A stretch of 64,000 nucleotides of DNA from Peteryoungia algae (GTDB taxonomy: Bacteria > Pseudomonadota > Alphaproteobacteria > Rhizobiales > Rhizobiaceae), in the NCBI RefSeq assembly GCF_030369675.1, contig NZ_CP128477.1, positions 3,304,501 to 3,368,500 on the forward strand, in the 5' to 3' direction. The position numbers and the translations under genes are program-made. The notes under the pieces are model-generated. The model was not told the DNA's origin, searched no databases, and was given only the letters and a program-made list of their open reading frames with translations. Numbering within the stretch: the stretch's first letter is position 1; each line of letters begins with the position of its first letter. Below, piece after piece: positions 44,005 through 52,314 of the stretch.

Positions 44005-45327
44005 ATGATGAAAAGCGAGACGGAGAGCGCGACGAAGAGGCCGCATGTGGTCATCGTCGGCGCAGGCTTCGGTGGTCTGGCCTGTGCCCAGGCGCTGGGC
44101 AATACGGAAATCGACGTCACGGTGATCGATCGTCGCAACCACAACCTCTTCCAGCCGCTGCTCTACCAGGTCGCGACAGCGGCCTTGTCGCCGGCAGATA
44201 TCTCAGAACCCATTCGCCGCACGCTGGGCCGGTATGAGAACATCCATGTCGTGATGGCCGAGGTCGTGTCGGTCGATGCACCCGCACGGACGGTCATTCT
44301 GAAAGACGGTGGCTCGATCCTCTTTGATCGCCTCGTGCTCGCGACAGGCTCCACCTACAACTATTTCGGACATCAGGACTGGCAGCAGCATGCGCCGGGT
44401 CTGAAATCCGTTCACGAAGCCCGAGACATCCGCCACAGGCTCCTTCTCGCTTTTGAGAAGGCGGAGCGAAGCACGGACGAGGCCGAAAAGCGCAATCTTT
44501 TGACCAGCGTGGTCATCGGCGGTGGACCGACAGGCGTCGAAATGGCGGGCGCAATCTCTGAACTGGGTCGTTTCATGATAGCCCAGGATTTCCGCAGGCT
44601 GCATCCCGATCAATTGACGGTGCTGCTCATCGAGGCGGGACCGAGGATTCTGTCAACCTTCCCGGAAACTCTCTCGCGATATGCATCCGATTACCTTGCA
44701 GGAATCGGCGTCGATATACGCCTCAATACGCCTGTCGAAGATATCACGGCAGAGGGGGTTCAGGCTGGCGGCACGTTCCTGCCTGCAAGCTGCATTGTCT
44801 GGGGAGCCGGCGTGAAGGCGTCTCCCGCGGCCGAATGGCTGGGCATTGAGCCGGGAGCTGGCGGCCGGCTGCCGGTGGCGCCGGATCTGTCGGTCACGGG
44901 CACGGCCGGCATATACGCATTGGGCGATACGGCTCTTGCCGTAGGAAAGGACCGCAATCCGCTGCCGGCCCTTGCGCAGGTAGCCAAGCAACAGGGAATA
45001 TTTCTCGGTCGCGCGCTGAAAGCCAACCTCCTCTTTGGCAAACCCATTCCCACGTTTCACTTCCGCAATCGGGGCAACACCGCGGTCATCGGGCGGAATG
45101 CCGCCATTTTTGACTTCGGATCCTGGCAGATCAAGGGTCGGCTTGCCTGGCTGCTATGGGCCCTCGTCCACGTGTATTTGCTTGTCAATTTCGAGAAGCG
45201 GCTGCTCGTCAGCATCCAGTGGATCTGGCGTTATTCGACACGCCAGAGAGGCGCGCGCGTGATTGACGAAACGGCGGTCGCCGCCACGGTGCCCGCAACG
45301 GAAGCCAAGGATAGAGCGGCGAGTTGA
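44005..45327 (+). CDS. ndh: Type II NADH dehydrogenase (NDH-2)
   Basis: A 440-residue membrane-associated flavoprotein passing electrons from NADH to quinone without proton pumping. The FAD site is HVVIVGAGFGGLACAQALG, the NAD site is SVVIGGGPTGVEMAGAISEL, and the later FAD-contact motif is GIYALGDTALA. Near the C-terminus, a hydrophobic segment (LAWLLWALVHVYLLVNF) is the membrane anchor typical of NDH-2. The ATG at 44005 is followed by another ATG, with GGAG six bases upstream. It stands alone, divergent from the small gene at 43881. Confidence 0.92.
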   Translation: MMKSETESATKRPHVVIVGAGFGGLACAQALGNTEIDVTVIDRRNHNLFQPLLYQVATAALSPADISEPIRRTLGRYENIHVVMAEVVSVDAPARTVILKDGGSILFDRLVLATGSTYNYFGHQDWQQHAPGLKSVHEARDIRHRLLLAFEKAERSTDEAEKRNLLTSVVIGGGPTGVEMAGAISELGRFMIAQDFRRLHPDQLTVLLIEAGPRILSTFPETLSRYASDYLAGIGVDIRLNTPVEDITAEGVQAGGTFLPASCIVWGAGVKASPAAEWLGIEPGAGGRLPVAPDLSVTGTAGIYALGDTALAVGKDRNPLPALAQVAKQQGIFLGRALKANLLFGKPIPTFHFRNRGNTAVIGRNAAIFDFGSWQIKGRLAWLLWALVHVYLLVNFEKRLLVSIQWIWRYSTRQRGARVIDETAVAATVPATEAKDRAAS

Positions 45328-45375
45328 TTGCGCGCCTGATTTTTGGGTGGACAAGGTCGGTGGCGCTTGCTAGTC

Positions 45376-45393
45376 GTAATGATATTACATAAC
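45376..45393. promoter_or_regulatory. Fur/Zur-like palindromic box upstream of the cobalamin riboswitch
   Basis: GTAATGATATTACATAAC is an 18-bp imperfect palindrome with GTnATG and CATnAC arms and an AT-rich centre. It stands out in GC-rich DNA and resembles Zur boxes of alphaproteobacteria. It lies 50 bp before the riboswitch, where the promoter should be. Identity of the binding protein is inferred. Confidence 0.5.
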
Positions 45394-45442
45394 GAAAAGA
45401 TCAAGGCTTGACCGCCGGGGTCTGCAGATCCTATGCAAGCAG

Positions 45443-45647
45443 ATGACGGTTCCCTCAACGGATGACTCCGAGGGGATTAATAGGGAACACGGTGCGGAAG
45501 ACCCAATAGGGACCAAGACCGTGGCTGCCCCCGCAACTGTAAGCGGATTGCTGTCCATTCTTGCGGCGTTCACACGCCGAGCCACTGCGGGTCACCGTGG
45601 GAAGGCAATTGGAAAGCGTTTGTCCGCGAGCCAGGAGACCTGCCGTC
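45443..45647 (+). promoter_or_regulatory. Cobalamin (B12) riboswitch
   Basis: All landmarks of the AdoCbl riboswitch appear in order: GGTTCCCTC and AATAGGGAA pairing, GGTGCGGAAG, the invariant core GCTGCCCCCGCAACTGTAAG at 45524-45543, CACTGCGGGTCACCGTGGGA, GAAGGC, and the B12 box GAGCCAGGAGACCTGCC at 45628-45644. It senses cobalamin in the leader of the importer genes starting at 45864 and should reduce their expression when B12 is plentiful. Confidence 0.97.
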
Positions 45648-45863
45648 AAGTGATGAAACCGAAGCGGACGGGGTGTTCCGATGGATACGAACTGGCTTTT
45701 GCACAGCGCCCGTTGGCGCGCCGAACTCATGCCATTTTGCCTCCGGACAAATCCTGCGGAGGACTGGCATGCATTCTCTTCCCGATCTTAGGCCGGCACG
45801 GCAGACTTTTCACCGTGCCTGTGACCCGACGGCAAGTCACCGCTCTCTGGCGGAGGCTCAGCC
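45648..45863 (+). other. Long leader between riboswitch and btuD (probable expression platform)
   Basis: This 216-bp stretch holds a hairpin CCTCCG/CGGAGG (45740-45745 with 45757-45762), a 7-bp hairpin GGCACGG/CCGTGCC (about 45795-45819) and, at 45851-45856, a second CGGAGG that is the btuD ribosome binding site. CCTCCG could therefore pair with either copy, which would allow translational control. A 36-codon open frame runs from ATG 45681 to TAG 45791, with only a weak ribosome binding site; coding is not established. No U-tract terminator is seen. Confidence 0.5.
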
Positions 45864-46658
45864 ATGAGCTGCAGCACCAAGGGATGCTCCGTCCGGGTCG
45901 CTGATCTCGGCTGGGGGCCAAAGCCATCGCATTTCCTCGTCCGAGGCGTGTCATTTGCTCTCGATGCGGGTGATCGCATGGCCATTGTCGGGCCGAATGG
46001 CGCGGGCAAGACCACGCTGCTTCGCTGCCTCTATCGTGGCGTCTCGCCGCTCGAAGGCCGGGTCGAGGTCGACGGCCAGGACATCTGGTCGATGACCGCG
46101 CGCCAGCTCGCGCGCCGCGTTGCCGTGGTTCTTCAGGAAATGCCGGGGGACTTCCCCTTTACCGTCAGAGATGTGGTGATGATGGGCCGGGTTCCGTGGC
46201 GCGAGGGCTTCGCAGGCTGGAGCGACCAGGATCGGGCGGAAGCCGAGCATGCGCTTGACCATCTCGACCTCCTGCGTCTGGCAGGTCGGCAGTTCTCGAC
46301 CCTGTCCGGAGGCGAGAAGCAGCGTGTCCTCGTGGCGCGTGCGCTGGCCCAGAAGCCCGAGATCCTCATTCTCGACGAACCGACCAACCATCTCGACATT
46401 CGCCACCAGCTTGAAATTCTCGACCTGCTCGGCGCCTTGAACCTCACCATCATCACCACCCTGCACGACATCAATCTGGCTGCCGAATTCGCAAGCCATG
46501 TGGCCTTGATGCAAGGCGGGCGGATGAGTGCCTTCGGCGCGCCGGAAGCCGTGCTGACCGAGCAGGCCCTGTCCGGGACATTTGGTGTATTCGCCGCCCG
46601 CCAGCCGGGCGATAGCCACCGTCCCCACCGCTTTTCCTTTTCCCTTGAATTGAATTGA
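45864..46658 (+). CDS. btuD: Cobalamin-type ABC transporter ATP-binding protein (BtuD/FecE family)
   Basis: A 264-residue ATPase of the iron-siderophore/B12 class: Walker A GPNGAGKTTLLRCL, Q-loop VLQEMPGDFPF, family segment VRDVVMMGRVPW, signature TLSGGEKQRVLVARAL, Walker B ILILDEPTNHLDI and H-loop TTLHDINLAAEF. GGAGG lies seven bases before the ATG. The riboswitch upstream argues for cobalamin (or cobinamide) as the substrate; the family itself also covers haem and siderophores. Confidence 0.9.
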   Translation: MSCSTKGCSVRVADLGWGPKPSHFLVRGVSFALDAGDRMAIVGPNGAGKTTLLRCLYRGVSPLEGRVEVDGQDIWSMTARQLARRVAVVLQEMPGDFPFTVRDVVMMGRVPWREGFAGWSDQDRAEAEHALDHLDLLRLAGRQFSTLSGGEKQRVLVARALAQKPEILILDEPTNHLDIRHQLEILDLLGALNLTIITTLHDINLAAEFASHVALMQGGRMSAFGAPEAVLTEQALSGTFGVFAARQPGDSHRPHRFSFSLELN

Positions 46659-46683
46659 ACTGATTTCGAAAGGACCTGTCCAT

Positions 46684-47640
46684 ATGGCGACCCGCCTCCT
46701 CCTGTCCGCCACATTTTTCGCCTCGGTTTTCACCGCCACGTCGGCTTTCGCCTATCCGGTGACGGTCAAGAGCTGCGATCGGGAAGTCACCTTCGATGCC
46801 GCACCTGCCCGCGCGATTTCCAACGACGTCAACCTGACCGAGATGATGCTCGCCCTGAAACTGCAGGACCGCATGGTCGGCTACACTGGCATTTCCGGTT
46901 GGAAGACACTGGACGAGGGACTGCGCGAAGGGGTGAAGGAGCTGCCGGAGCTTTCGCCAAAATACCCGACGATGGAAGTGATGCTGAACGCCGACGCCGA
47001 TTTCTACTTCGCCGGCTGGAATTACGGCATGAAGGTGGGCGGCGAAGTGACCCCGGAAACGCTGGAGCCCTTCGGCGTCAAGGTCTATGAACTCACCGAA
47101 TCCTGCATCCACATCATGGCAAAGAACAAGCCGACCATGGATGACATGTTCGTGGACCTGCTCAACCTCGGCAAGATCTTCGGCGTAGAGGCGCGTGCGG
47201 AAGAATTGGTAGCGGGCTATCGCAAGCGCCTCGATGAGATCACCACGCGGGTCGGCGCCGTCGAGAAACCCGTACGGGTCTTCGTCTATGATTCCGGCAC
47301 GGAGAAGCCCTTCACCCCCGGCCGCTTCGGAATTCCGACTGCCATGATCGAGGCCGCCGGTGGCGTCAATATCATGGACGATGTCGAAAAGAGCTGGACC
47401 GAAGTGTCCTGGGAGCCGGTCATCGAACGCAACCCGGAGGTCATCGTCATCGTCAACTACGGCGATGTGACCGCAGAACAAAAGATCGCCTTCATGAAGG
47501 AAACCCCGGCTTTCAAGAATCTCGATGCGGTCAAGCATGATCGTTTTGTCGTGCTGGAATATGTCGAGGCGACGCCCGGCCCGCGCAATGTGCAGGCGAT
47601 CGATCGTCTCGCCGACGCCTTCCATCCGCGTAACATGTGA
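46684..47640 (+). CDS. btuF: Cobalamin-type ABC transporter substrate-binding protein (BtuF-like)
   Basis: A 318-residue periplasmic binding protein of the helical-backbone (TroA/BtuF/FepB) class. The signal peptide ends near residue 23 (FFASVFTATSAFA). The mature part carries ARAISNDVNLTEMMLALKL, GYTGISGWK, LNADADFYFAGW and, late, EVIVIVNYGD, the usual two-lobe pattern. It probably captures a corrinoid delivered across the outer membrane by a TonB receptor; no such receptor gene is in view. It lies 25 bp after btuD and 54 bp before btuC. Confidence 0.87.
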   Translation: MATRLLLSATFFASVFTATSAFAYPVTVKSCDREVTFDAAPARAISNDVNLTEMMLALKLQDRMVGYTGISGWKTLDEGLREGVKELPELSPKYPTMEVMLNADADFYFAGWNYGMKVGGEVTPETLEPFGVKVYELTESCIHIMAKNKPTMDDMFVDLLNLGKIFGVEARAEELVAGYRKRLDEITTRVGAVEKPVRVFVYDSGTEKPFTPGRFGIPTAMIEAAGGVNIMDDVEKSWTEVSWEPVIERNPEVIVIVNYGDVTAEQKIAFMKETPAFKNLDAVKHDRFVVLEYVEATPGPRNVQAIDRLADAFHPRNM

Positions 47641-47694
47641 TGCCTGCGAAGGGGTCGCCCTGCGTCCCCCTCGGGCAACACGTTTCAAGGCAGC

Positions 47695-48705
47695 ATGATG
47701 CAAGGTCGATTGTTCATCTGGGCGGGGTTAGCGCTCTTCCTTCTCGCACTGTGCCTGACAGCAGGCGTATCACTGGGGTCAGCCTCCATACCGGCCGAGT
47801 CAGTCTGGTCGATCCTAGTCAACAAGCTGATGCCCGGGACCTTCGAGCCGACCTGGTCGGCCGGGCGCGAAAGCATCGTCTGGGATGTGCGCTTTCCGCG
47901 TGTGATTCTTGCCGGTCTCGTCGGCGCCGGTCTCGCCACGGTGGGTGCCGTGCTGCAGGCCGTCACCCGCAATCCGCTCGCCGATCCGCATCTGCTCGGC
48001 GTTTCCTCCGGCGGTGCCCTGGGAGCCATCATCGCGCTTCTGCATACCGGATTGATCTTCGGCCTTGTCACAGTGCCGCTGTTTGCCTTTGCCGGTTCTC
48101 TCCTGGCGACGCTGGCCGTGGTCGCCGTGACCCGTTTCACCGGTGCCGGTGCCGACCGCCTTGTCCTCTCGGGGGTGGCGATCGCCTTTGTCGCGACGTC
48201 TTTGGGAAATCTCGCAATCTTCCTCGGGGATCCGAGAGCGGCGCATACGGTAGTGTTCTGGATGCTGGGCGGTCTGGGCCTCGCCCAGTGGCCACATCTG
48301 CTCTACCCGGCGATGGTGCTTGTCGGCTGTCTGACCTTCCTTGTCGTGCGTGCGCGGGAGATCAACGCAATGGCCATGGGGGATGAAACGGCAGCCACGC
48401 TCGGCGTTCCCGTTGCCCGGTTCCGAGCGGAGCTCTTCGTGGTCACAGCCCTGTTGACCGGCGTCATGGTCGCCTTCTCTGGCGCCATTGGTTTCGTCGG
48501 TCTCCTCGTTCCGCACTTTGTTCGCCTGACGGCCGGTAGCGACAACATCCGCGTCATTCCCCTCTCAGCGCTTGCCGGCGCCGTCATCCTCATCTTCGCA
48601 GACATTGTCTCGCGCACCATCATGGCGCCGGAGGATCTGCCGATTGGTGTCATCACCGGCCTTGCCGGCGGCCTCGCCTTCATTCTGCTTCTGCGCCGTC
48701 GATAG
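47695..48705 (+). CDS. btuC: Cobalamin-type ABC transporter permease (BtuC/FecCD family)
   Basis: A 336-residue permease with about ten hydrophobic segments and the FecCD motifs RFPRVILAGLVGAGLATVGA, NPLADPHLLGVSSGGALGA and, near the C-terminus, GFVGLLVPHFVRLTAGSD. A homodimer would form the channel coupled to BtuD. ATG ATG at 47695 follows AAGG. The gene order ATPase, binding protein, permease is unlike E. coli but common in alphaproteobacteria. Confidence 0.9.
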   Translation: MMQGRLFIWAGLALFLLALCLTAGVSLGSASIPAESVWSILVNKLMPGTFEPTWSAGRESIVWDVRFPRVILAGLVGAGLATVGAVLQAVTRNPLADPHLLGVSSGGALGAIIALLHTGLIFGLVTVPLFAFAGSLLATLAVVAVTRFTGAGADRLVLSGVAIAFVATSLGNLAIFLGDPRAAHTVVFWMLGGLGLAQWPHLLYPAMVLVGCLTFLVVRAREINAMAMGDETAATLGVPVARFRAELFVVTALLTGVMVAFSGAIGFVGLLVPHFVRLTAGSDNIRVIPLSALAGAVILIFADIVSRTIMAPEDLPIGVITGLAGGLAFILLLRRR

Positions 48706-48730
48706 TTTCGGACCGTGGCTATTGCTCCTG

Positions 48731-48763
48731 TTTCGTATTTGCCTAGACTGAAGAAAAACGAAA
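48731..48763. promoter_or_regulatory. TTTCG-type elements in the glpR promoter
   Basis: TTTCG at 48731-48735 and its inverse CGAAA at 48759-48763 flank the likely glpR promoter, 16-48 bp before the glpR ATG. The same pentamer recurs four times ahead of glpD, pointing to autoregulation by the DeoR-type repressor GlpR. Confidence 0.45.
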
Positions 48764-48778
48764 ACGGGAGGGGGCGAC

Positions 48779-49558
48779 ATGATGTTTTCGGCGAGGCAGG
48801 CAGAGATCATGGCTCTGGCCAAGGAACACGGCCGTGTCCTGGTGGATGAGCTTGCGGCGCGATTTGCCGTCACTCCCCAGACAATCCGCAAGGATTTGAA
48901 TGACCTGTGCGATGCGCGGGCCCTGAACCGTATCCATGGCGGTGCCGTTTTCCCCAGCGGAAACGAGAACGTCAAATACGAAGCGCGCCGGTCAATGGCT
49001 GCAACCGAGAAACAGGCGATAGGCCGGGCCGCCGCTGATCTGATCCCTGACAATTCTTCGCTCTTCATCAACATCGGAACCACCACTGAAGCTGTCGGAG
49101 ACGCGTTGGTCGACCACAGGGAATTGATGGTCATCACAAACAACATAAATGTTGCCAATCATTTGCGTGTCTTCCCTTCGATCGAGGTCGTCATCGCAGG
49201 CGGCGTGGTCCGCGGATCGGACGGCGGCATCGTCGGCGAGGCGGCCGTGGATTTCATCCGTCAGTTCAAAGTGGATTTCGCCGTCATCGGGGTTTCCGCC
49301 ATCGATGAGGATGGTGCGCTGCTCGATTTCGATTTTCGTGAAGTGAAAGTGGCCCAGGCGATTATCGCAAACGCGCGCCACGTCATCCTCGTGTCCGACG
49401 CCTCGAAGTTCGAACGCACGGCACCCGTTCGCATTGGCCATATCTCGCAAGTCCAGACGTTTATCACCGATCACTGTCCGTCTGACAGCATCAGGGCCAT
49501 CTGCGCCGAGCAGGATGTCCGCCTCGTCGAAACAGCACCTCTGAATGGTCAAGCTTAG
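48779..49558 (+). CDS. glpR: DeoR-family glycerol-3-phosphate regulon repressor GlpR
   Basis: A 259-residue DeoR-type regulator: an N-terminal helix-turn-helix (VDELAARFAVTPQTIRKDL, followed by LNRIHGGAVFPSGNEN) and a C-terminal DeoRC phosphosugar sensor (FINIGTTTEAVGDAL; IAGGVVRGSDGGIVGEAAVD; LVSDASKFERTAPVRIGHIS). It is expected to repress the glp genes and be released by glycerol-3-phosphate. A GGGAGGGGG site precedes the ATG. It stands immediately upstream of glpD. Confidence 0.93.
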   Translation: MMFSARQAEIMALAKEHGRVLVDELAARFAVTPQTIRKDLNDLCDARALNRIHGGAVFPSGNENVKYEARRSMAATEKQAIGRAAADLIPDNSSLFINIGTTTEAVGDALVDHRELMVITNNINVANHLRVFPSIEVVIAGGVVRGSDGGIVGEAAVDFIRQFKVDFAVIGVSAIDEDGALLDFDFREVKVAQAIIANARHVILVSDASKFERTAPVRIGHISQVQTFITDHCPSDSIRAICAEQDVRLVETAPLNGQA

Positions 49559-49569
49559 CCGGAGGCAAG

Positions 49570-49617
49570 TTTCGTTTGACATTCGTTTAAATTTCGCAAA
49601 TTATATTCAGACTTTCG
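49570..49617. promoter_or_regulatory. Phased TTTCG repeats (GlpR operator) upstream of glpD
   Basis: TTTCG at 49570, ATTCG at 49581, TTTCG at 49592 and TTTCG at 49613 are spaced 11, 11 and 21 bp, that is one, one and two helical turns, so all four lie on one face of the DNA. Two are followed by TTT and two by CAA. This is the pattern of DeoR-family operators. It covers the 101-bp glpR-glpD gap and should be the main control point for the glp operon. Confidence 0.7.
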
Positions 49618-49659
49618 CAATGGCAGCAAATGCTGCAGGTGCGAACATGCGGAGGGGTG

Positions 49660-51171
49660 ATGTCAGGGCAGCCAATCTACGATCTGTTTGTGATCGGCGG
49701 TGGGATCAATGGATGCGGGATCGCGCGTGATGCGGCCGGCCGTGGATATTCTGTCGCCTTGGCTGAAATGAACGATTTCGCCTCGGGCACTTCGTCTGGC
49801 GCCACCAAGCTCATTCATGGCGGACTGCGGTATCTCGAACACTACGAGTTCCGCCTGGTGCGCGAAGCCCTGATGGAGCGTGAGGTCCTCTGGGCCATGG
49901 CGCCGCATGTCATCTGGCCGCTGCGCTTCGTCCTGCCCTTCCAGAAGGGGGGCATCCGCCCCGCCTGGCTGATCCGCCTCGGCCTTTTCCTCTACGACAA
50001 CCTCGGCGGCCGCAAGCTCCTGCCGGCGACGAAGACGCTCGACCTGCGCCACGATCCCGCTGGCAAGCCATTGAAGCCGGTCTTTTCCAAGGCGTTCGAA
50101 TATTCCGATGGCTGGGTCGATGACGCCCGCATGGTCGTCCTCAATGCCCGCGACGCGCAGATCCGTGGCGCAAACATTCTGAGCCGCGCGCGCGTCATGT
50201 CAGCCCATCGGGAGGACGGCCACTGGGTCGTGACGACAAAGTCGCAGCGCGACGGCGCTGTCGAAACGCACCGCGCGCGTATGCTGGTCAATGCCGCAGG
50301 CCCCTGGGTGGATCAGGTTTTGGCAGGCGCCTTCGGTCGCAACAACGTGCACAATGTCCGCCTTGTCCAGGGCAGTCACATCGTCGTGCGCAAGAAGTTT
50401 ACCGACCCGCGCGCCTATTTTTTCCAAAATCCGGACAATCGCATCATCTTCGCCATTCCATACGAGGGCGATTTTACCCTGATTGGCACGACCGACCGCG
50501 ACTACACCGAGGATCCGAAGGATGTTCGCATCAGCTCCGAGGAGGTAAACTACCTCTGCGGTGCTGCAAGCGAGTACTTCAAGGAGCCGGTGCGGCCCGA
50601 GGACATCGTGTGGAGCTATTCTGCCGTCCGTCCGCTCTATGACGATGGTGCGTCAAAGGCGCAGGAAGCGACGCGTGATTATGTGCTGAAGATCGAAGGC
50701 GCCGAGGGCGACGCGCTCTTGCTGAATGTCTTTGGCGGAAAGCTCACCACCTATCGGCGTCTGGCCGAACACGCGCTGCAGAAGATCGGCGAAGCGATCG
50801 GGGAAAAGGGCGCGCCCTGGACCGCCGGAAGTCGTCTGCCGGGGGGTGATTTCCCTGCCACGTCTTTTGAAGCGACGGTCGCCGACCTGCTGCAGACCTA
50901 TTCCTTCCTGGAGCGCGGCCATGCCGAGCGGCTGATCCGCTGTTATGGCACGGATTCGAAGTCGATCCTGGGGAGTGCGACGTCGATCGCCGATCTCGGC
51001 CGCCACTTCGGAGGCTCGCTCTACGAGGCGGAAGTGCGCTGGCTGGTCGAAAAGGAATGGGCGGTCACAGCCGAAGACGTGCTGTGGCGCAGAACGAAAC
51101 AGGGACTGTTCCTGACGCCGGAGGAGGCGAAGGGGCTGGATGCCTATCTGGGGATGCTGGCGGCGGCCTGA
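49660..51171 (+). CDS. glpD: Aerobic glycerol-3-phosphate dehydrogenase
   Basis: A 503-residue FAD enzyme of the cytoplasmic membrane face, oxidising glycerol-3-phosphate to dihydroxyacetone phosphate and feeding electrons to quinone. The FAD loop is VIGGGINGCGIARDAAGRG, followed by GTSSGATKLIHGGLRYLE, the signature of the family, and later NAAGPWVDQVL and GGKLTTYRRLAEHAL. The ATG at 49660 has GGAGGGG directly upstream and fits the family start (MSGQPIYDLF). Confidence 0.96.
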   Translation: MSGQPIYDLFVIGGGINGCGIARDAAGRGYSVALAEMNDFASGTSSGATKLIHGGLRYLEHYEFRLVREALMEREVLWAMAPHVIWPLRFVLPFQKGGIRPAWLIRLGLFLYDNLGGRKLLPATKTLDLRHDPAGKPLKPVFSKAFEYSDGWVDDARMVVLNARDAQIRGANILSRARVMSAHREDGHWVVTTKSQRDGAVETHRARMLVNAAGPWVDQVLAGAFGRNNVHNVRLVQGSHIVVRKKFTDPRAYFFQNPDNRIIFAIPYEGDFTLIGTTDRDYTEDPKDVRISSEEVNYLCGAASEYFKEPVRPEDIVWSYSAVRPLYDDGASKAQEATRDYVLKIEGAEGDALLLNVFGGKLTTYRRLAEHALQKIGEAIGEKGAPWTAGSRLPGGDFPATSFEATVADLLQTYSFLERGHAERLIRCYGTDSKSILGSATSIADLGRHFGGSLYEAEVRWLVEKEWAVTAEDVLWRRTKQGLFLTPEEAKGLDAYLGMLAAA

Positions 51172-51223
51172 TCGCCCAATCCCACTGAAATAGACCGACG
51201 GTTTGGAGGAGGCCCGAGGACAT

Positions 51224-52303
51224 ATGTTGGAACTGCGTAAAGTCTCGAAATTGGCGGGAGGTGGATACCACATCCACCCGACGGACCTGACGTTGCAGCG
51301 GGGTACGCTGAACGTCCTGCTCGGCCCGACCCTATCGGGCAAGACATCCCTGATGCGTTTGATGGCAGGCCTCGACAAGCCGACATCCGGAACCGTGCAT
51401 TTTGACGGCAAGGACGTCACAGGCATGCCGGTCCAGAAGCGCAATGTCGCGATGGTCTACCAGCAGTTCATCAATTATCCGGCGCTGACGGTCTATGAAA
51501 ACATCGCCTCGCCGATGCGCGTCGGAGGCAAGGATGCGGCCACGATCGACCGCGAGGTCCGCAAGGCCGCCGATCTTCTCCGGCTGACGCCCTATCTCGA
51601 TCGGACGCCGCTCAGCCTCTCCGGCGGCCAGCAGCAGCGCACCGCGCTGGCTCGTGCCATCGTCAAGAACGCAACCCTCGTTCTTCTCGATGAGCCGCTC
51701 GCCAATCTCGACTACAAGCTGCGCGAGGAACTGCGCGAGGAACTGCCGAAAATCTTTGCGGAATCGGGTGCGATCTTTGTCTACGCGACGACGGAACCGT
51801 CCGAAGCCCTGCTGCTTGGCGGCAACACGGCGACGCTCTCCGAAGGCCGCATCACCCAGTTCGGCCAGACCATCGATGTTTATCGCCAGCCCTCCGACCT
51901 GCTGACTGCGCGGACATTCGCCGACCCGCCGCTCAATACCATCGCGCTCGTCAAGCAGGGCGCAAGCTTCGTACTGAACGGCCAGCCGGTTCTCGGTGTG
52001 CCGGCCCATCTCGCATCGATTGCAGATGGCCCGGTGACCGTAGGCTTCCATCCTCACCATTTGTCGCTTTCTGCCCTGCCGGATACCATGGCCATGCGCG
52101 CGCGCACGCTGGTGTCGGAAATCGCTGGTTCCGAGAGCTTCATTCATGTCGAATACGGAAGTGCCCGCTGGGTCTGCCTCGCGCACGGCATTCACGACAT
52201 CGATCCCGACCGTGAGATCGACGTCTTCATCGACACCCGTCACCTGATGGCGTTCGACGCCGCCGGCAAGGCGCTCGGCGCCCCCGCCGAACTGGCTGCG
52301 TGA
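51224..52303 (+). CDS. glpS: Glycerol ABC transporter ATP-binding protein GlpS
   Basis: A 359-residue MalK-like ATPase with a C-terminal TOBE region. Walker A is GPTLSGKT (residues 34-41), the Q-loop is VYQQFINYPAL, the signature LSGGQ (132-136) is intact and Walker B is VLLLDEPLANLD-like (LVLLDEP, 152-158). The H-loop histidine is replaced: where VTHD is expected the protein reads TTEP (Thr190). It therefore supplies a good signature but a poor nucleotide site, complementing GlpT. Part of the rhizobial glycerol importer GlpSTPQUV. It lies 52 bp after glpD. Confidence 0.92.
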   Translation: MLELRKVSKLAGGGYHIHPTDLTLQRGTLNVLLGPTLSGKTSLMRLMAGLDKPTSGTVHFDGKDVTGMPVQKRNVAMVYQQFINYPALTVYENIASPMRVGGKDAATIDREVRKAADLLRLTPYLDRTPLSLSGGQQQRTALARAIVKNATLVLLDEPLANLDYKLREELREELPKIFAESGAIFVYATTEPSEALLLGGNTATLSEGRITQFGQTIDVYRQPSDLLTARTFADPPLNTIALVKQGASFVLNGQPVLGVPAHLASIADGPVTVGFHPHHLSLSALPDTMAMRARTLVSEIAGSESFIHVEYGSARWVCLAHGIHDIDPDREIDVFIDTRHLMAFDAAGKALGAPAELAA

Positions 52304-52314
52304 GGAGGACCGTC

